The notes beneath the pieces are model-generated. The model ran no database searches and had not been told where the DNA came from. It worked only from the letters and a program-made list of their open reading frames with translations. The position numbers and the translations under genes were made by a program. A stretch of DNA of 64,000 bases from Streptomyces candidus (lineage in GTDB: Bacteria > Actinomycetota > Actinomycetes > Streptomycetales > Streptomycetaceae): assembly GCF_014207445.1 (NCBI RefSeq), contig NZ_JACHEM010000004.1, positions 124,001-188,000 on the forward strand, in the 5' to 3' direction. Positions 25,382-34,036 of the stretch are shown here, one piece after another. Positions within the stretch are counted from its first letter, which is position 1, and each line of letters begins with the position of its first letter.

Positions 25382-26293
25382 TCAGCGGGTGAGCACCGTC
25401 GCGCCGGCCGCCGGTGACACCGCGGGCCGTGCCGCCGCGCAGGTCCCCGACGCCCGCAGTGCCTCCGCGACCCGCTGTGCCGCGTCCGCGTCCTTGACCA
25501 GGTACGCCGTCGTGGGCCCCGAGCCGGAGACCAGGGCCGCCAGCGCTCCGGCCGCCGTGCCCGCCGCGAGGGTGGCGGCCAGCGAGGGGCGCAGGGAGAG
25601 GGCGGCGGGCTGCAGGTCGTTGCCGAGCGCCGCCGCGAGGGCGGTGGCGTCCCCGGTACGCAGTGCTGCCAGGAGCGCGTCGGAGGCCTCCGGCGCCGGG
25701 ACCGCCGTACCGGCCGTCAGACGGTCGAACTCGCCGTAGACCGCCGGCGTCGACAGTCCGCCGTCGGCGACCGCGAAGACCCAGTGGAACTCGCCGCCGA
25801 CGGGCAGCGGGGTGAGCTGTTCGCCCCGGCCCACGCCGAGCGCCGCACCGCCGACCAGGCTGAAGGGGACGTCGCTGCCCAGCTCGGCGCAGATCGCCAG
25901 GAGCTGGTCGTGCGGCGTGTTCGTGCCCCACAGTGCGTCGCAGGCCAGCAGGGCGCCCGCGGCGTCCGCGCTGCCGCCGGCCATGCCGCCCGCGACGGGG
26001 ATGTCCTTGGCGATGTGCAGGTGCACGTCGGGCGCGAGGCCGTGCAGGGCGGCGAGCGCGATCGCCGCGCGGGCCGCCAGGTTGGTGCGGTCCAGGGGTA
26101 CCTGGCCGGACCGCGGCCCCTCGCAGGTGATCGTGAGTTCCGGCGCGTCGGTCGCCGTCACCTCGTCGTACAGGCCGACGGCGAGGAACACGTTGGCGAG
26201 CGGATGGAAGCCGTCGGGACGGGGTGCGCCGACCGCCAGCTGCACGTTGACCTTGGCGGGGACGCGCACCGTCACCGCGGGTCGCCGCGTCAC
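25382..26293 (-). CDS. ispE: 4-diphosphocytidyl-2-C-methyl-D-erythritol kinase
   Basis: Fourth step of the MEP isoprenoid pathway, needed for undecaprenyl carriers, menaquinone and terpenes. A 303-residue GHMP kinase with [13 protein letters not shown] near the N-terminus, the ATP loop [20 protein letters not shown] around residues 100-120 and [11 protein letters not shown] near the end. It overlaps the rsmA stop by 4 bp, so it is translated together with rsmA, as in the mycobacterial rpfB-ksgA-ispE group. Confidence 0.96.
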   Translation of the reverse strand: MTRRPAVTVRVPAKVNVQLAVGAPRPDGFHPLANVFLAVGLYDEVTATDAPELTITCEGPRSGQVPLDRTNLAARAAIALAALHGLAPDVHLHIAKDIPVAGGMAGGSADAAGALLACDALWGTNTPHDQLLAICAELGSDVPFSLVGGAALGVGRGEQLTPLPVGGEFHWVFAVADGGLSTPAVYGEFDRLTAGTAVPAPEASDALLAALRTGDATALAAALGNDLQPAALSLRPSLAATLAAGTAAGALAALVSGSGPTTAYLVKDADAAQRVAEALRASGTCAAARPAVSPAAGATVLTR

Positions 26294-27174
26294 GCCCCGG
26301 CCCCCTTGGCCTCGGCGATCCGCGCGAACTCCTCCACCGTCAGGGCCTCGCCGCGCGCCTGCGGAGAGATCCCGGCGGCGACGAGGGCGGCCTCGGCGGC
26401 GGCGGGCGAACCCGCCCAGCCCGCGAGCGCCGCGCGCAGCGTCTTGCGCCGCTGCGCGAACGCCGCGTCGACGACCGCGAAGGCCTCCCTGCGGGTGGCG
26501 GTCGTCTTGACCGGCCTCGCACGGCGTACGAGGGAGACGAGGCCCGAGTCGACGTTCGGGGCGGGCCAGAAGACGTTGCGCCCGATGGACCCGGCGCGCT
26601 TGACCTCCGCGTACCAGTTGGCCTTCACGGAGGGCACTCCGTAGACCTTGTTGCCGGGCTTCGCGGCGAGCCGGTCGGCGACCTCGGCCTGGACCATGAC
26701 GAGGGTGCGCTCGATGGTCGGGAAGTGCTCCAGCATGTGGAGCAGGACCGGCACCGCCACGTTGTACGGAAGGTTCGCGACCAGCGCGGTCGGCTCCGCC
26801 GGAAGCTCGGTGACCAGCATCGCGTCCGAGTGGACGAGGTGGAACCGGTCGGCCTTCTGCGGCATCCGGGCCTGCACCGTGGCGGGCAGGGCCCCTGCCA
26901 GTACGTCGTCGATCTCGACGGCGACGAGCCGGTCCGCGGTGTCGAGCAGCGCCAGCGTCAGCGAACCGAGGCCGGGGCCGACCTCCACGACGACGTCGTC
27001 GGGACGCACTTCGGCCGTCCGCACGATGCGGCGGACGGTGTTGGCGTCGATGACGAAGTTCTGCCCGCGCTGCTTGGTGGGGCGCACGCCGAGGGCGGCG
27101 GCCAGCTCGCGGATGTCGGCGGGGCCGAGAAGGGAGTGCTCGGGGGCGGTAACAGGTTCAGGGGTGCTCACCAC
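26290..27174 (-). CDS. rsmA: 16S rRNA (adenine1518/1519-N6) dimethyltransferase
   Basis: Dimethylates two adjacent adenines near the 3' end of 16S rRNA (KsgA). 294 residues with [16 protein letters not shown], the SAM-binding motif [15 protein letters not shown] and catalytic [15 protein letters not shown]. It is followed with a 4-bp overlap by ispE. Upstream is a 323-bp GC-rich spacer with a dispersed repeat separating it from rpfB, so it may have its own promoter or depend on read-through. Confidence 0.96.
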   Translation of the reverse strand: MVSTPEPVTAPEHSLLGPADIRELAAALGVRPTKQRGQNFVIDANTVRRIVRTAEVRPDDVVVEVGPGLGSLTLALLDTADRLVAVEIDDVLAGALPATVQARMPQKADRFHLVHSDAMLVTELPAEPTALVANLPYNVAVPVLLHMLEHFPTIERTLVMVQAEVADRLAAKPGNKVYGVPSVKANWYAEVKRAGSIGRNVFWPAPNVDSGLVSLVRRARPVKTTATRREAFAVVDAAFAQRRKTLRAALAGWAGSPAAAEAALVAAGISPQARGEALTVEEFARIAEAKGAGA

Positions 27175-27497
27175 CCCACCCTAAAGCGCACCCCCACCCC
27201 CAACCCCCCGGCAGCCCCGTCCGGCGCCGCCGCCGCCCGACGTGCGCCCCCTGGGCGCCGGGACCGCCCACCCCCGGTAGGCCCCTTGGGCGGCGGGGCC
27301 GCCCAAGGGGCGGAACGGGCGGGCAAGGGGGCGGCCCCACCGGACGGTGCACCCCCCGCCCTACGCCCCACCCCGCTCGTACGCCCCGCCCCACCGCACG
27401 CCCCGCTCGTACGCCCCGCCCCGCCCCGTACACGCAGCGGAACCGTCCGCGCCGCGCCGCGCCACCGCCCGGCCCGACCCGGCGCAGCTGCCCCGCC
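27175..27497. other. Repeat-rich intergenic region between rpfB and rsmA
   Basis: A 323-bp extremely GC-rich gap without a credible gene. It holds a ~110-bp dispersed repeat (27246-27357) shared with 46870-46985, followed by smaller direct repeats of CCCCGCTCGTACGCCCCGCCC (copies near 27371-27391 and 27401-27421). The minus-strand rpfB terminator probably lies in the palindromic part. Confidence 0.6.
27246..27357. repeat. Dispersed palindromic intergenic repeat, copy A
   Basis: This segment matches 46870-46985 over roughly 110 bp in the same orientation. Shared blocks include GCCCCCT-GGGCGCCGGG, CGCCCACC..CGGTAG, CTTGGGCGGCGGGGCCGCCC, ACGGGCGGGCAAGGGGGCGG and CCACCGGACGGTGC. The centre GGGCGGC-GGG-GCCGCCC and flanking CCCCTTGGGCGG / CCGCCCAAGGGG form a large hairpin. 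Both copies lie at gene 3' ends. Confidence 0.8.
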
Positions 27498-29402
27498 CTA
27501 GAGCCTGCGCCCACAGTGCGGCCAAGGACTGGCCCCCCGCTGCACATAGAGCTTCTTCGCCCGAAACGTCTGCTCCGAAGCCGGCGCCTCCTGCGGCGCC
27601 CCCTTCCCGCCCAGCGACTGCCACGTCTGCCTGTCGAACTGGTAGAGCCCCCCGTACGTCCCCGACGGGTCCGTCGCGTTCGGGCGCCCGCCCGACTCGC
27701 ACTGCGCCAGGCCCGCCCAGTTCAGGTCGTCCGCGCCCGCCACCGCCGTGGGCATCGGCTTCGTACCGACTTTGATCACCTGGTCGACCGGCCGCCGTAC
27801 GACCTCGTCGGAGAGCTTCTTCGGCTTCTGCCTGACCCCGTTGACCGTGCGCAGGGCGTACGTCACGCGCCGGGCACCCTTGACCCCGGACCGTTCGACC
27901 TCCTCCGTGCCCTTGAAGATCGTCGGGTCCTTCTTGCGGATCACCTCGAAGTCGATCGGCTCCTCCCGGACCACCCGGGACCCGGTGATCCGCATGATGG
28001 TGACGGTCTGCCCGTCGCGGGGGAAGCTGTCCAGCGGCACGGAGGTGGTGTCCTGATTGCCGAGCGAGAGGCCGGCCTCCTCGACCGCTTCCTCGACGGT
28101 CGCCGCGTTGGTACGGATGGTGCGTTCGCGCCCGTCGGCCATGAGGGTCAGCGTCCGTTCCGTACGGACGTCCAGGGCGAGGCCGTTGCGGGAGATCGGG
28201 GCGGACCGGGACGCCGACAGGTACGCCCCCTCCGCACGCACGCCCAGTTGCCGCAGCGCCCCGTCGACGGTCTGCGCCGTGGTCCAGATGCGGCGGCGTT
28301 CGCCGTCGAGGGTGAGGGTGACGGGGCGGCCGTAGCGGACGACGACCTCGTCGCCGCTGGCGAGGGTCTGGCCGGGGCCGGGGGCGACCAGGTCGTGCTC
28401 GCCGACGTGGACGCCCTCCTTCTCCAGGAGTTCGGTGACGTCGTCGGCGAAGGTGTTCAGCATCCGGGGGGTGCCGTCGACGCTGAGTTCGATCGTCTTG
28501 TCGTTGGCGACGAACGCCGACGTGCCGCCCGCGAGAAATGCCACGACGAGGGCCTGCGGTACGAGTCTGCGCAGGGTGTCGGGCCGTTCGCCCTTCTCGG
28601 CGCCCGCCGGGGCCCCGGGCGTGCCGCCCTTGCGGCGACGGGCCGCGCGCCGCGATGCGGCCCGGCCGCCACCGTCGGGCGCCTCCCCGTCGCTTCCGGG
28701 AGCCACCTGCGGCTCGGCGCCGGGGGCGGGCCCGAAGGCGGAGTCGAGCGCCGTGTGGGCGTCGAAGGGAGCGCCGGAGCGGTAGGCGGCGTCGCGAGGG
28801 AAGTCGTGGGCCGGGTCACGGGCGTAGTCGTGTCCCCAGCCGTAGGCGGGCTCGGGACCGGAACCCCGGACCGGAACGTGGGCGTCCCCACCGGGCCCGG
28901 GAACGCCCGGGTCCGCGTGCACCCCCCCGCCCGGGTCCGGGAAGCGCCCCGCGTCCGGGTCGATCCGGGTGGCGGCCACCGCGTCGGCCGTTCCGCCCGC
29001 GTACGGGTACGCGTCCACCCCCACCGACCCGTACGGCTCGCCCGTCCCGTACGGCTCGGCGCTCGCGTACTGCGCAGAGTGCCCGTACGGTGCGTACGGT
29101 TCGTGGGGCGCGGGCGGATCGTACGGCGCGGGCGACTCGTACCGTCCGTACTGTCCGTCTCCGTACTGCCCGTCCCCGTACTGTCCGGCCCCGTGCGGCC
29201 CCGCCTCGTACGGCTGCTCGTACCGCCCCTGCTCCGGACCCGGCCGCCCGTCCGGCCCCCGGCGCTCGTCCTGGCCCTGCCTCGCCCCGGGCACCGGTTG
29301 CTGCGGGTGCGCGTCGCCGTACGGCTCGTAGGTCGCTCCGTACGGCGGCGCTTGCCCGTACGGCGCCTCGTACGACAGCGCACCACCCTGCGTATTGCTC
29401 AC
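27498..29402 (-). CDS. rpfB: RpfB-like resuscitation-promoting factor (DUF348 x3, G5, lytic transglycosylase-like RPF domain)
   Basis: Muralytic enzyme that helps dormant cells and spores restart growth by cutting peptidoglycan. 634 residues: a very long Tyr/Gly/Pro-rich cytosolic N-terminus (1-250), a basic segment, a membrane anchor (~282-303, ALVVAFLAGGTSAFVA), three DUF348 repeats (~305-470), a G5 domain (~475-550), and the RPF domain at the C-terminus with the catalytic Glu in LAQCESGGRPNAT and two Cys (CESGG, PHCGRRL). Domain order and tatD-rpfB-rsmA-ispE neighbourhood match M. tuberculosis rpfB. GTG start has GGGAG 5 nt upstream. The N-terminus is far longer than the mycobacterial one. 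Confidence 0.9.
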   Translation of the reverse strand: MSNTQGGALSYEAPYGQAPPYGATYEPYGDAHPQQPVPGARQGQDERRGPDGRPGPEQGRYEQPYEAGPHGAGQYGDGQYGDGQYGRYESPAPYDPPAPHEPYAPYGHSAQYASAEPYGTGEPYGSVGVDAYPYAGGTADAVAATRIDPDAGRFPDPGGGVHADPGVPGPGGDAHVPVRGSGPEPAYGWGHDYARDPAHDFPRDAAYRSGAPFDAHTALDSAFGPAPGAEPQVAPGSDGEAPDGGGRAASRRAARRRKGGTPGAPAGAEKGERPDTLRRLVPQALVVAFLAGGTSAFVANDKTIELSVDGTPRMLNTFADDVTELLEKEGVHVGEHDLVAPGPGQTLASGDEVVVRYGRPVTLTLDGERRRIWTTAQTVDGALRQLGVRAEGAYLSASRSAPISRNGLALDVRTERTLTLMADGRERTIRTNAATVEEAVEEAGLSLGNQDTTSVPLDSFPRDGQTVTIMRITGSRVVREEPIDFEVIRKKDPTIFKGTEEVERSGVKGARRVTYALRTVNGVRQKPKKLSDEVVRRPVDQVIKVGTKPMPTAVAGADDLNWAGLAQCESGGRPNATDPSGTYGGLYQFDRQTWQSLGGKGAPQEAPASEQTFRAKKLYVQRGASPWPHCGRRL

Positions 29403-29507
29403 GTCGCTCCCGGTCCGCCCGACGGACAGCCGGACGGACCCGGGCTGCCACTGCTGCGGCCCGGGACACTAGCGGAGCAACCGTCACTCTCCAAAGCGAC
29501 GCGGCTA

Positions 29508-29532
29508 CGGAGGGTTGTTCCACGAACCTCCG
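29508..29532. terminator. Hairpin between tatD and rpfB
   Basis: CGGAGG-GTT ... AA-CCTCCG forms a stem of 6 bp extended by TT/AA pairing. It lies 30 bp after tatD on the minus strand and may attenuate or terminate transcription ahead of rpfB. Confidence 0.4.
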
Positions 29533-29561
29533 TGCGATCCCGGGGCAGGCTCGCAGAGGGC

Positions 29562-30533
29562 TCAGTAGCCGAACGCGCGCGCCGTGTTCGCCGAGATCGC
29601 CGACGCCATCGCGTCCTCGTCGACGCCCCGCACCTCCGCCATCGCCCGCACCGTGATCGGAATGAGATACGGGGCGTTGGGCCGTCCGCGGTACGGGGCC
29701 GGGGTCAGGAACGGGGCGTCCGTCTCGACGAGCACGAGCTCCGCCGGGGCGACGGCGAGCGCGTCGCGCAGCGGCTGGGCGTTCTTGAACGTGACGGTCC
29801 CCGCGAAGGACATGAAGTACCCCTTCGAGGCGCAGATCCGCGCCATGTCGGCGTCGCCCGAGTAGCAGTGGAAGACGGTCCTCTCGGGCGCGCCCTCCTC
29901 GTCCAGTACGCGCAGCACGTCCGCGTGCGCGTCCCGGTCGTGGATGACCAGCGCCTTGCCGTGCCGCTTGGCGATCTCGATGTGCGCGCGGAAGGACCGC
30001 TCCTGCGCGGCCTTGCCCTCCGGGCCGGTACGGAAGTGATCGAGGCCGGTCTCGCCCACGCCCCGTACGTACGGCAGGCCCGCCAGCCGGTCGATCTCGG
30101 TGAGCGCGTCGTCGAGGGCCGCGTCCCCGCCGCCGGGGCGGGCACCCTGCCGGGACCAGCCGTCGGGGTCGCCGTGGACGATGCGGGGGGCCTCGTTGGG
30201 GTGCAGGGCGACGGCCGCGTGGATGTTCTCGTACGCCGCGGCCGTCTCGGCCGCCCACTGGGAGCCCTTCACGTCGCAGCCCACCTGCACCAGGGTGGTC
30301 ACTCCCACGGACGCGGCCGTGGCGAGCGCCTGCTCGACGGTGACGCCCTGCATGTCCAGGTGGGTGTGCGAGTCGGCGACCGGCACGCGCAGGGGCGCGG
30401 GCGGGGGAGGCGGGCTGCTCTTGTCGGTCGACTTGTCGACTCGGGCCTTGTCCGCGCGGGGAGGGGCGGCGGGAGGGCCGTCGGGGCGGGGATCGTCGGG
30501 GCGGGGATCGTCGGGGCGGGGGCTCGGACTCAT
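29562..30533 (-). CDS. tatD: TatD-family metal-dependent DNase
   Basis: 323-residue TIM-barrel metallohydrolase with the first metal site DSHTHLD, Glu in GVGETGLDHF, His in LVIHDRDAH and HCYSGD, and the late Asp in LVETDAPFLTP. Family members are Mg2+-dependent 3'-5' DNases involved in DNA repair or turnover. An N-terminal ~45-residue Pro/Asp/Lys-rich extension, partly built of DDPRPDDPRPD repeats, precedes the conserved core. It is the first gene of the tatD-rpfB-rsmA-ispE direction, with 159 bp between it and rpfB. Confidence 0.93.
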   Translation of the reverse strand: MSPSPRPDDPRPDDPRPDGPPAAPPRADKARVDKSTDKSSPPPPPAPLRVPVADSHTHLDMQGVTVEQALATAASVGVTTLVQVGCDVKGSQWAAETAAAYENIHAAVALHPNEAPRIVHGDPDGWSRQGARPGGGDAALDDALTEIDRLAGLPYVRGVGETGLDHFRTGPEGKAAQERSFRAHIEIAKRHGKALVIHDRDAHADVLRVLDEEGAPERTVFHCYSGDADMARICASKGYFMSFAGTVTFKNAQPLRDALAVAPAELVLVETDAPFLTPAPYRGRPNAPYLIPITVRAMAEVRGVDEDAMASAISANTARAFGY

Positions 30534-30589
30534 GCGGTCGATCCTACGAAAGCCGCACGTCGGCCCCGGGCCCCGCGTCCGCCGGCACC

Positions 30590-31006
30590 CTACCTCCGGT
30601 GGAAGGGGTGGAGGAGGTCCGAGAGGTGCCAGTGGTGCGGCTCGCGCTTGGGTTCGTCGGCGTCACCGGCCACCGGGCCGGCCGCCTGCCGGTCGCGTTC
30701 CTGGACCTGCTGGATGGTCGACACCTGCCCGGAGCGCATGATCCGCACGACCGTGCCGCCGCAGTTCAGGCAGGAGGGGCGGGAGAGCGGCGAGGGGACG
30801 CGTTCCCCGTTCGCCCGGTACACGACGAAGGGGTGCCCGGCGCCGTCCGTGTGGTGCTCGATCGCGTACGCCTGTTCCCAACCGTGTCCGCACTTCATGC
30901 AGGCGAACGCGTACGCCTCCTCCACCGGCTCCTGCGTGGTGCTGCTGTTCCCGGAGGTCTGCCGCGCCGTGATGCTGCCGGCTGCGCTCTGTGCGATGTC
31001 GCTCAT
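30590..31006 (-). CDS. Small zinc-ribbon protein of unknown function
   Basis: 138 residues. Two Cys-x2-Cys knuckles, CMKCGHGWE (~residue 37) and CLNCGGTVV (~residue 84), make a zinc ribbon. The tail is basic and His-rich (HHWHLSDLLHPFHRR). Family members are found throughout Streptomyces without a known role. ATG at 31006 has AAAGGAG upstream and is preferred over an in-frame GTG 111 bp earlier. It sits between tatD and rsmI on the same strand but with 56-130 bp gaps, so it may be a separate unit. Confidence 0.75.
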   Translation of the reverse strand: MSDIAQSAAGSITARQTSGNSSTTQEPVEEAYAFACMKCGHGWEQAYAIEHHTDGAGHPFVVYRANGERVPSPLSRPSCLNCGGTVVRIMRSGQVSTIQQVQERDRQAAGPVAGDADEPKREPHHWHLSDLLHPFHRR

Positions 31007-31136
31007 GCCAGCTCCTTTCCACTCACCTTCCAGTGGACGCCATTTCGGGCGGAAGCGCGACAGACCTGTTGAAACGTGGGGTGCATTTGACGCGGCCTTC
31101 AAAAAGATGGCCCGCACACGGGATTGGCTTTACCTT

Positions 31137-32066
31137 TCACGGCTTCCCTTTGCCCGCACCCGACCCCGGCGCCTGGGACCGTGCCGCGTTCTTTGCCGCC
31201 ACGACCGCGTCGAACACCTCCCGCTTGGGCAGCCCCGCCTCGGCGGCGACCGCGGCGATGGCCTCCTTGCGCCGCTCCCCCGCCTCCTCGCGCACCTGCA
31301 CCCGGCGCACCAGTTCCTCGGCGTCGAGATCGGCGGGCCCGGTCTCCGCGGCGCCCTCGACGACGACGGTGATCTCGCCGCGCACGCCCTCCGCCGCCCA
31401 CTCGGCGAGTTCCTTCAGCGGTCCGCGCCTGACCTCTTCGTACGTCTTGGTCAGCTCGCGGCACACCGCGGCCCGCCGCTCGTCCCCGAACACCTCGGCC
31501 ATCGCGGCGAGGGTGTCGTCGAGCCGGTGCGGCGCCTCGAAGTAGACGAGCGTGCGCCGCTCGTCCGCCACCTCGCGCAGTTTGCCCAGCCGCTCCCCCG
31601 CCTTGCGCGGCAGGAACCCCTCGAAGCAGAACCGGTCGACCGGCAGCCCGGACAGCGCGAGAGCGGTGAGCACCGCGGACGGGCCCGGCACCGCCGTCAC
31701 CCTGATGTCCTTCTCCACCGCGGCGGCGACCAGCCGGTAGCCCGGGTCGGACACCGACGGCATGCCCGCGTCGGTCACCAGCAGCACGCGTGCGCCGTTC
31801 TCCAGCGCCTCCACCAGTTCCGGGGTCCGCGCGCTCTCGTTGCCCTCGAAGTACGACACGACGCGCCCGGTCGTGTACACGCCGAGCGCCTTGGTGAGGT
31901 GACGCAGCCGCCGGGTGTCCTCGGCGGCGATCACCTCGGCCGCCGCCAGCTCCTTGACGAGCCTCGGCGGGGCGTCCGCGACGTCCCCGATGGGCGTCCC
32001 GGCGAGCACGAGGACACCGCCGGCGGAGGCGGCGGGGGCAGATGCGGGTGCAGTCGATGCAGTCAC
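31137..32066 (-). CDS. rsmI: 16S rRNA (cytidine1402-2'-O)-methyltransferase
   Basis: 309-residue tetrapyrrole-methylase-fold enzyme that 2'-O-methylates C1402 in the ribosomal P site. Signature residues: LVLAGTPIGDVADAPPRLV, VIAAEDTRRLRHL, LVTDAGMPSVSDPGYRLV and VPGPSAVLTALALSGLP. GTG at 32066 is chosen because GGGAGG is 7 nt upstream; the ATG three codons earlier abuts that site directly. Divergent from pmt with 61 bp between the starts, an arrangement also seen in M. tuberculosis. Confidence 0.95.
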   Translation of the reverse strand: MTASTAPASAPAASAGGVLVLAGTPIGDVADAPPRLVKELAAAEVIAAEDTRRLRHLTKALGVYTTGRVVSYFEGNESARTPELVEALENGARVLLVTDAGMPSVSDPGYRLVAAAVEKDIRVTAVPGPSAVLTALALSGLPVDRFCFEGFLPRKAGERLGKLREVADERRTLVYFEAPHRLDDTLAAMAEVFGDERRAAVCRELTKTYEEVRRGPLKELAEWAAEGVRGEITVVVEGAAETGPADLDAEELVRRVQVREEAGERRKEAIAAVAAEAGLPKREVFDAVVAAKNAARSQAPGSGAGKGKP

Positions 32067-32127
32067 ACGGCCCATCCTCCCAGGGTGGACGGGCGACGCG
32101 CACAGCCGCGTTACCTACGATGGCGCG

Positions 32128-33888
32128 GTGACCAGTACCGCGCCCCACGCCCCGCACGGGCGGGCCCCCCAGGAGGAGCCGCCCACCTGGCAGCGACGGC
32201 TGCGCCGGTTCGGCTACGTGCCGCCCCGGCGGACCACGCTGCGCGAGCGGCTCGTACCGCCGTACGCGCCCCCGCCGGGCCCGTACTTCTGGTCGCTGCT
32301 GCGCATCGGTCCGGCCCCGGCGCACCGGCTCGTCCGGCTCGCCCCGTGGGGCGGCCCGCTTCTGGTGACGCTGCTCGCGGGGGTCATGCGGTTCTGGAAC
32401 CTGGGCAACCCCCGAGCGGTGATATTCGACGAGACGTACTACGCGAAGGACGCGTGGGCGCTGGTCAACCGGGGGTACGAGGGTGCTTGGCCCAAGGACG
32501 TCGACAAGTCGATCCTCGCCGACCCCGGTTCCGTTCCTCTCCCCACCGACCCGGGATACGTCGTGCACCCCCCGGTCGGCAAGTGGCTGATCGGCTGGGG
32601 CGAACAGCTCTTCGGGTTCACGCCGTTCGGCTGGCGGTTCGCGGTCGCGCTGCTCGGTGTGCTGTCGGTGCTGCTCCTGTGCCGGATCGGACGCCGTCTG
32701 TTCCGCTCGACGTTCCTGGGCTGCCTGGCGGGTCTGCTCCTGGCCTTCGACGGCCTGCACTTCGTGATGAGCCGCACGGCGCTGCTCGACCAGGTGCTGA
32801 TGTTCTTCGTGCTGGCCGCCTTCGGCTGCCTGCTGGTCGACCGCGACCGGTGCCGCCGCAGGCTCGCGGACGCGCTGCCCGTCGACGCGGACGGCGTCCT
32901 GCGCCCGGACGCGCACCTCGCCGCGACCCTCCGGCTGGGCCTGCGCCCCTGGCGGCTGGCGGCCGGTCTGTGTCTGGGCCTCGCCTTCGCCACCAAGTGG
33001 AGCGGCCTCTACACGCTCGTCGTCTTCGGCCTGCTGACCGTCCTGTGGGACGTCGCCGCCCGCCGCACGGCCGGTGCCAGGCGCCCGTACGCCGCCGTCC
33101 TCAAGCGCGACGTACTGCCCGCCTTCCTCTCCACCGTCCCCGTCGCCCTCCTCACCTACCTGGCGTCGTGGACGGGCTGGATCCTCTCCTCGAAGGGCTA
33201 CTTCCGCGACTGGGCGAAGGGCCGCGCGGGGCTCTCCCCCGACCACTTGGGCCCGATCCCTCTCCCCCGGTTCGACATGACGTGGGTGCCGGAGTGGCTG
33301 CGCAGCCTGTGGCACTACGAGAGCGAGGTCTACTCGTTCCACATCCAGCTGGTCTCGGGCCACACGTACCAGTCCAACCCGTGGTCGTGGATCGTGCTGG
33401 GCCGCCCCGTCTCGTACTTCTACGAATCCCCGAAGCCGGGGGTCGACGGCTGCCCCGCCACGGAGGCCGAGAAGTGCGCCCGTGAGGTCCTCGCCCTCGG
33501 CACGCCGCTGCTGTGGTGGGCGGGCGCCTTCGCCCTGCTGTACGTCCTGTGGCGCTGGTTCTTCCGCCGGGACTGGCGGGCGGGCGCGATCCTCGCGGGG
33601 GTCGTGGCGGGCTGGCTCCCGTGGTTCCTGTACCAGGAGCGCACGATCTTCTTCTTCTACGCGGTCGTCTTCGTCCCGTTCCTGTGCCTGGCGGTGGTGA
33701 TGATGATCGGCGCCGTCCTCGGCCCACCGGGCTCCGACGAGCGCCGCCGGGCGGTGGGTGCGATCGGCGCGGGCGTCCTGGTCCTGCTGATCGTGTGGAA
33801 CTTCATCTACTTCTGGCCGATCTACACCGGCACCACCATGCCGATCGCGGACTGGCGGCACCGGATGTGGCTGGACACGTGGATCTGA
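32128..33888 (+). CDS. pmt: Protein O-mannosyltransferase (Pmt)
   Basis: 586-residue multi-pass membrane glycosyltransferase (GT-C/PMT family) that moves mannose from polyprenyl-phosphate-mannose to secreted proteins as they cross the membrane. The catalytic acidic pair is in FDETYYAKDAW, with VHPPVGKWLIGWGEQ after it. At least ten hydrophobic helices follow, and the C-terminal end keeps the family WLPWFLYQERTIFFFYAVVFVPF. GTG at 32128 is the likely start; the in-frame sequence upstream runs into rsmI. In S. coelicolor Pmt is needed for phage phiC31 infection and antibiotic tolerance. Confidence 0.93.
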   Translation: MTSTAPHAPHGRAPQEEPPTWQRRLRRFGYVPPRRTTLRERLVPPYAPPPGPYFWSLLRIGPAPAHRLVRLAPWGGPLLVTLLAGVMRFWNLGNPRAVIFDETYYAKDAWALVNRGYEGAWPKDVDKSILADPGSVPLPTDPGYVVHPPVGKWLIGWGEQLFGFTPFGWRFAVALLGVLSVLLLCRIGRRLFRSTFLGCLAGLLLAFDGLHFVMSRTALLDQVLMFFVLAAFGCLLVDRDRCRRRLADALPVDADGVLRPDAHLAATLRLGLRPWRLAAGLCLGLAFATKWSGLYTLVVFGLLTVLWDVAARRTAGARRPYAAVLKRDVLPAFLSTVPVALLTYLASWTGWILSSKGYFRDWAKGRAGLSPDHLGPIPLPRFDMTWVPEWLRSLWHYESEVYSFHIQLVSGHTYQSNPWSWIVLGRPVSYFYESPKPGVDGCPATEAEKCAREVLALGTPLLWWAGAFALLYVLWRWFFRRDWRAGAILAGVVAGWLPWFLYQERTIFFFYAVVFVPFLCLAVVMMIGAVLGPPGSDERRRAVGAIGAGVLVLLIVWNFIYFWPIYTGTTMPIADWRHRMWLDTWI

Positions 33889-34036
33889 CGCGACCCCGGG
33901 GGCCCGCCCCGCCCGCCGAAAGGTCCATACCAGTCCCGTAACGCCGGTCGCTCCTGTCACCGACACCCCGTAAAGTCACTCTCCGACATCTGCTCGGCAC
34001 CGACCGTCGGGCAACTCCTGGGGAGGGGACTGCGAC

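Noticed and set aside
29403..29561. Possible riboswitch (c-di-AMP type) ahead of rpfB
   Set aside because: Only a small hairpin is visible; the conserved core of that riboswitch could not be recognised in the 159 bp.
27516..33485. A ~2,000-codon plus-strand open frame across rpfB, tatD, rsmI and pmt
   Set aside because: It crosses several well-supported genes on the opposite and same strands. No domain is recognisable.
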